From assembly GCF_003439125.1 (NCBI RefSeq), contig NZ_QSUU01000002.1, forward strand, positions 62,001 to 126,000: DNA of 64,000 nucleotides. The letters run 5' to 3'. The translations under genes were made by a program, and so were the position numbers. Positions 61,929 through 64,000 of the stretch are shown here, in pieces. The notes under the pieces are model-generated. The model had not been told where the DNA came from, did no database searches, and saw nothing but the letters and a program-made list of their open reading frames with translations. The stretch's first letter is position 1. Each line of letters begins with the position of its first letter. This stretch comes from Collinsella sp. OM04-5. Its GTDB lineage: Bacteria; Actinomycetota; Coriobacteriia; Coriobacteriales; Coriobacteriaceae.

Positions 61929-62028
61929 GCGGCCCCCAGAGCGTACAAGGTGGCATGAAAAAGGCAGGGCATTGACCTTTTGGTCATGCCCTGCCTTTTG
62001 AATGACAGATTGTAGCTCTGGGGGCCGC
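61929..62028 (-). terminator. Nested stem structure containing the rpoC terminator
   Basis: The inner hairpin (61957-61999) pairs AAAGGCAGGGCAT and GACC with GGTC and ATGCCCTGCCTTT, and on the minus strand is followed by TTTTTCATG: an intrinsic terminator for rpoC. An outer 14-bp perfect stem, GCGGCCCCCAGAGC (61929-61942) with GCTCTGGGGGCCGC (62015-62028), encloses it. The remaining part of the 61763-62072 gap has a small hairpin near 61871 and no gene. Confidence 0.8.
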
Positions 62029-62072
62029 GCAGCGACGGAGGTTGCCGCCGTTCGTTAGAACGGCGGAACTAG

Positions 62073-64000
62073 TTACTCCTCGTCGTTGTCCTTGGCCTCT
62101 TCGGCGTCGTCGGTGTCCACGAGCTGGTTGAGCAGCTCGTCGAGGGAAGCCATGTCCTCGTTGATGGCACCGTTGGCGGGAGCCTTCTTGTCGTCGATCG
62201 GGGCGCCCAGGAGCTCCTCGTCGGCGTCGGCGTGATGCGTCGGCGTGGCGGAGGTGCCCAGCAGGATGTCGTCCGGACCGTCGGGGCTAAAGACCATCTG
62301 CAGCAGCTGCGAGAGGTCTTCCTCGTCGGCAACGTCGTCGTTGTTCTCGAGGATGTAGAGCAGGTCGTGGGCCTCGAGGCCGTCACGGAGCTCCTCGATC
62401 GCCTTGGCACCGATGCCATCGATGCGCAGCAGATCCTCCTCGGACTTGCCGACCAGGTCGCCGACCGTCTCGATGCCGACCTCGCTGAACTTGTTGGTCC
62501 AGCGCTGCGACACGCCCAGGTCGTCGAACAGGTACAGGCGAGCCTTCTCGGCGGAGATGGTGTGGCCGTTGCGGGTGAACGAACCGTCAGCACCACCGAA
62601 CTCGTCGTAGCCGGCCCAGTCGAGCTGCTGCGGGAGCTGCTCGTCCAGGTCCTTGAGCTCCACAGGAGCCCACTCGGGCAGCGACTTGGCGTTGGGCGAA
62701 GCCGGACCGTCGATGTCCACGTAGCCGTCGGCCGTACGATACGTCAGCTTGGCGTTGGCGTACGGCTTGAGGCCGGTACCAGCCGGGATCTTCTTACCGA
62801 CGATGACGTTGGACTTAAGGTCGAGCAGGTGATCGACCTTGCCCTCGATGGCAGCCTCGGTAAGGACGCCAGCGGTACGGATGAACGAAGCGCTCGACAG
62901 CCAGGAGTCGATGTTGGACGCGACCTTGAGCGTACCCAGGATGACGGGCTCGGCCACGGGAGCCTGACCGCCCAGACGGGCAACGCGCTCAACCTCGTCT
63001 GCAAACTCGTAGCGGTCAACGTACTGACCAAGCAGGTACTTGGAGTCGCCGGGGTTGGTGATCTGAACGCGACGCAGCATCTGACGTGCGAGCACCTCGA
63101 TGTGCTTGTCGTTCAGGTCGACGCCCTGGCTGGTGTAGACGTCCTTGACGCTCTCGACGAAGGTGTGCATCGTCGACTCGATGTCGGTCAGCTTGCGCAG
63201 GTTGCGGAAGTTGACGAAGCCCTTGGTGATCTGGTCGCCGGCGCGAACCTCGCAGCCGTCCTCGATCTCGGGCATGAAGCGCACCGAAGCGGGGACGCGA
63301 CGCTCGTCGAGGACACGGGTGTGATCCTCGGAGTCGGTGAGCGTCAGCACGTACTCGGACTTCTCGGGCTTAATCGAGAGATGGCCAGAGTACGGAGCCA
63401 GCTCGGCCTCGCGACCCAGAATCTTCTCGTTGACGTTGCCGACGATATCGAACATACGGCTGACCGTAGGCAGACCCTGCGTAATATCGTCGACGCCAGC
63501 GACGCCGCCGGAGTGAATGGTACGCATCGTAAGCTGCGTACCGGGCTCGCCGATGGACTGGGCGGCAATAATGCCGACCGCGGTACCGATGGCGACCGGA
63601 CGACGGGTGGAAAGATCCCAGCCGTAGCACTTCTGGCACACGCCGTACTTGGAGCGGCAGGTGAGCAGCGCGCGAAGCTTGACCTTCTTGAGGCCGGCAT
63701 CGACCATCTTCTGGATGTCGGCGACCTTCTCGATGTAGCCGTCCTGCTCAAAGAGCACGGTGCCATCGGGAGCCACGACGTCCTCAATGAAGCAACGGCC
63801 GACAAGATCGGTGTTGAGGTCGGTGGTGCCGGGGATGATGAGGTTGTAGGTGACACCCTCGTGCGTACCGCAGTCCTCCTCGCGGACGATGACGTCCTGG
63901 GCCACGTCGACCAGACGACGGGTCAGGTAACCAGAGTCCGAGGTGTGGGATGCGGTATCGACCAGGCCCTTACGGGCGCCGTAGGTCGAAATGAAGTACT
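62073..64000 (-). CDS. rpoC: RNA polymerase beta' subunit, C-terminal 642 residues (partial), with alpha-CTD-like extension
   Basis: The gene enters from the right edge. YFISTYGARKGLVDTA, CRSKYGVCQKCYGWD (zinc-site cysteines) and AVGIIAAQSIGEPGTQLTMR are diagnostic of beta'. Normal beta' ends soon after the segment VGKKIPAGTGLKPYANA; here about 185 more residues follow. Within them, roughly 62350-62550, the stretch from LFDDLGVSQRW to IEELRDGLEAHDL, including GIETVGDLVGKSEEDLL and IDGIGAKA, matches the helix-hairpin-helix pattern of the alpha subunit C-terminal domain. The last ~85 residues are strongly acidic (ending DDAEEAKDNDEE). Confidence 0.95.
   Translation of the reverse strand, partial: YFISTYGARKGLVDTASHTSDSGYLTRRLVDVAQDVIVREEDCGTHEGVTYNLIIPGTTDLNTDLVGRCFIEDVVAPDGTVLFEQDGYIEKVADIQKMVDAGLKKVKLRALLTCRSKYGVCQKCYGWDLSTRRPVAIGTAVGIIAAQSIGEPGTQLTMRTIHSGGVAGVDDITQGLPTVSRMFDIVGNVNEKILGREAELAPYSGHLSIKPEKSEYVLTLTDSEDHTRVLDERRVPASVRFMPEIEDGCEVRAGDQITKGFVNFRNLRKLTDIESTMHTFVESVKDVYTSQGVDLNDKHIEVLARQMLRRVQITNPGDSKYLLGQYVDRYEFADEVERVARLGGQAPVAEPVILGTLKVASNIDSWLSSASFIRTAGVLTEAAIEGKVDHLLDLKSNVIVGKKIPAGTGLKPYANAKLTYRTADGYVDIDGPASPNAKSLPEWAPVELKDLDEQLPQQLDWAGYDEFGGADGSFTRNGHTISAEKARLYLFDDLGVSQRWTNKFSEVGIETVGDLVGKSEEDLLRIDGIGAKAIEELRDGLEAHDLLYILENNDDVADEEDLSQLLQMVFSPDGPDDILLGTSATPTHHADADEELLGAPIDDKKAPANGAINEDMASLDELLNQLVDTDDAEEAKDNDEE

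Overview
The window looks like chromosome of a GC-rich anaerobic gut actinomycete of the Coriobacteriia, most likely Collinsella or a close relative. This is inferred from protein character, type II fatty acid synthesis with FabK, zinc-type S14 and an anaerobic selenium-dependent purine-hydroxylase system. No species marker is present. No integrase, transposase, phage gene, CRISPR array, tRNA or rRNA was found.

The backbone is the RNA polymerase / ribosomal protein supercluster, all on the minus strand, read right to left. It is cut into pieces by other genes. The pieces are rpoC (62073-64000, partial), rpsL-rpsG-fusA-rpsJ (59534-56121), rplC-rplD-rplW-rplB-rpsS-rplV-rpsC-rplP-rpmC-rpsQ-rplN-rplX (42205-36417) and rplE-rpsZ-rpsH-rplF-rplR-rpsE-rpmD-rplO (3232-1, partial). 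rpoC, the str block and the rplX end each have a strong intrinsic terminator, and candidate promoters precede rpsL and rplE. Gene order within the pieces is the ancestral one, but tuf is missing after fusA.

Three blocks sit in the breaks. (1) 3.5-36.1 kb holds a purine/uric-acid catabolism island: xdhC-yqeB, yqeC, mocA-hyuA, ygeX-ygeY-ygeW, xdhD-ferredoxin-ygfK-ssnA-permease, two paralogous PAS-HTH regulators and ridA. It is followed by rlhA, an RluA-type synthase, a DeoR regulator and a Gfo/Idh oxidoreductase. A 7-kb accessory stretch (12.9-19.8 kb) splits the purine genes and carries repeats, an orphan AbiEi-like protein, a DUF4143 ATPase remnant, a 46-residue membrane peptide and a Pro/Ala-rich membrane protein. 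(2) 42.6-56.0 kb holds a phosphatase, a cation efflux protein, a PTS EIIC, the fatty acid synthesis operon fabH-acpP-fabK-fabD-fabG-fabF-accB-fabZ-accC-accDA, and divergent birA. (3) 60.2-61.8 kb holds an ECF sigma / membrane anti-sigma pair.

The purine genes form a coherent pathway. A permease imports the purine. XdhD with selenium-activated molybdenum cofactor (XdhC, YqeB, YqeC, MocA), YgfK and a polyferredoxin carry out hydroxylation/reduction chemistry. SsnA and HyuA hydrolyse ring intermediates. YgeY, YgeW and YgeX take the acyclic products to ammonia, carbamoyl units and 2-aminoacrylate/pyruvate. RidA would clear the reactive enamine.

The most unusual signals are an alpha-CTD-like helix-hairpin-helix domain fused to the C-terminus of RpoC, a dispersed structured element (three copies) with a constant core and covarying stems, exactly phased 33-bp and 23-bp direct-repeat arrays, 62/63-nt palindromic repeat arrays flanking the AbiEi-like gene, and the splitting of the ribosomal supercluster itself.
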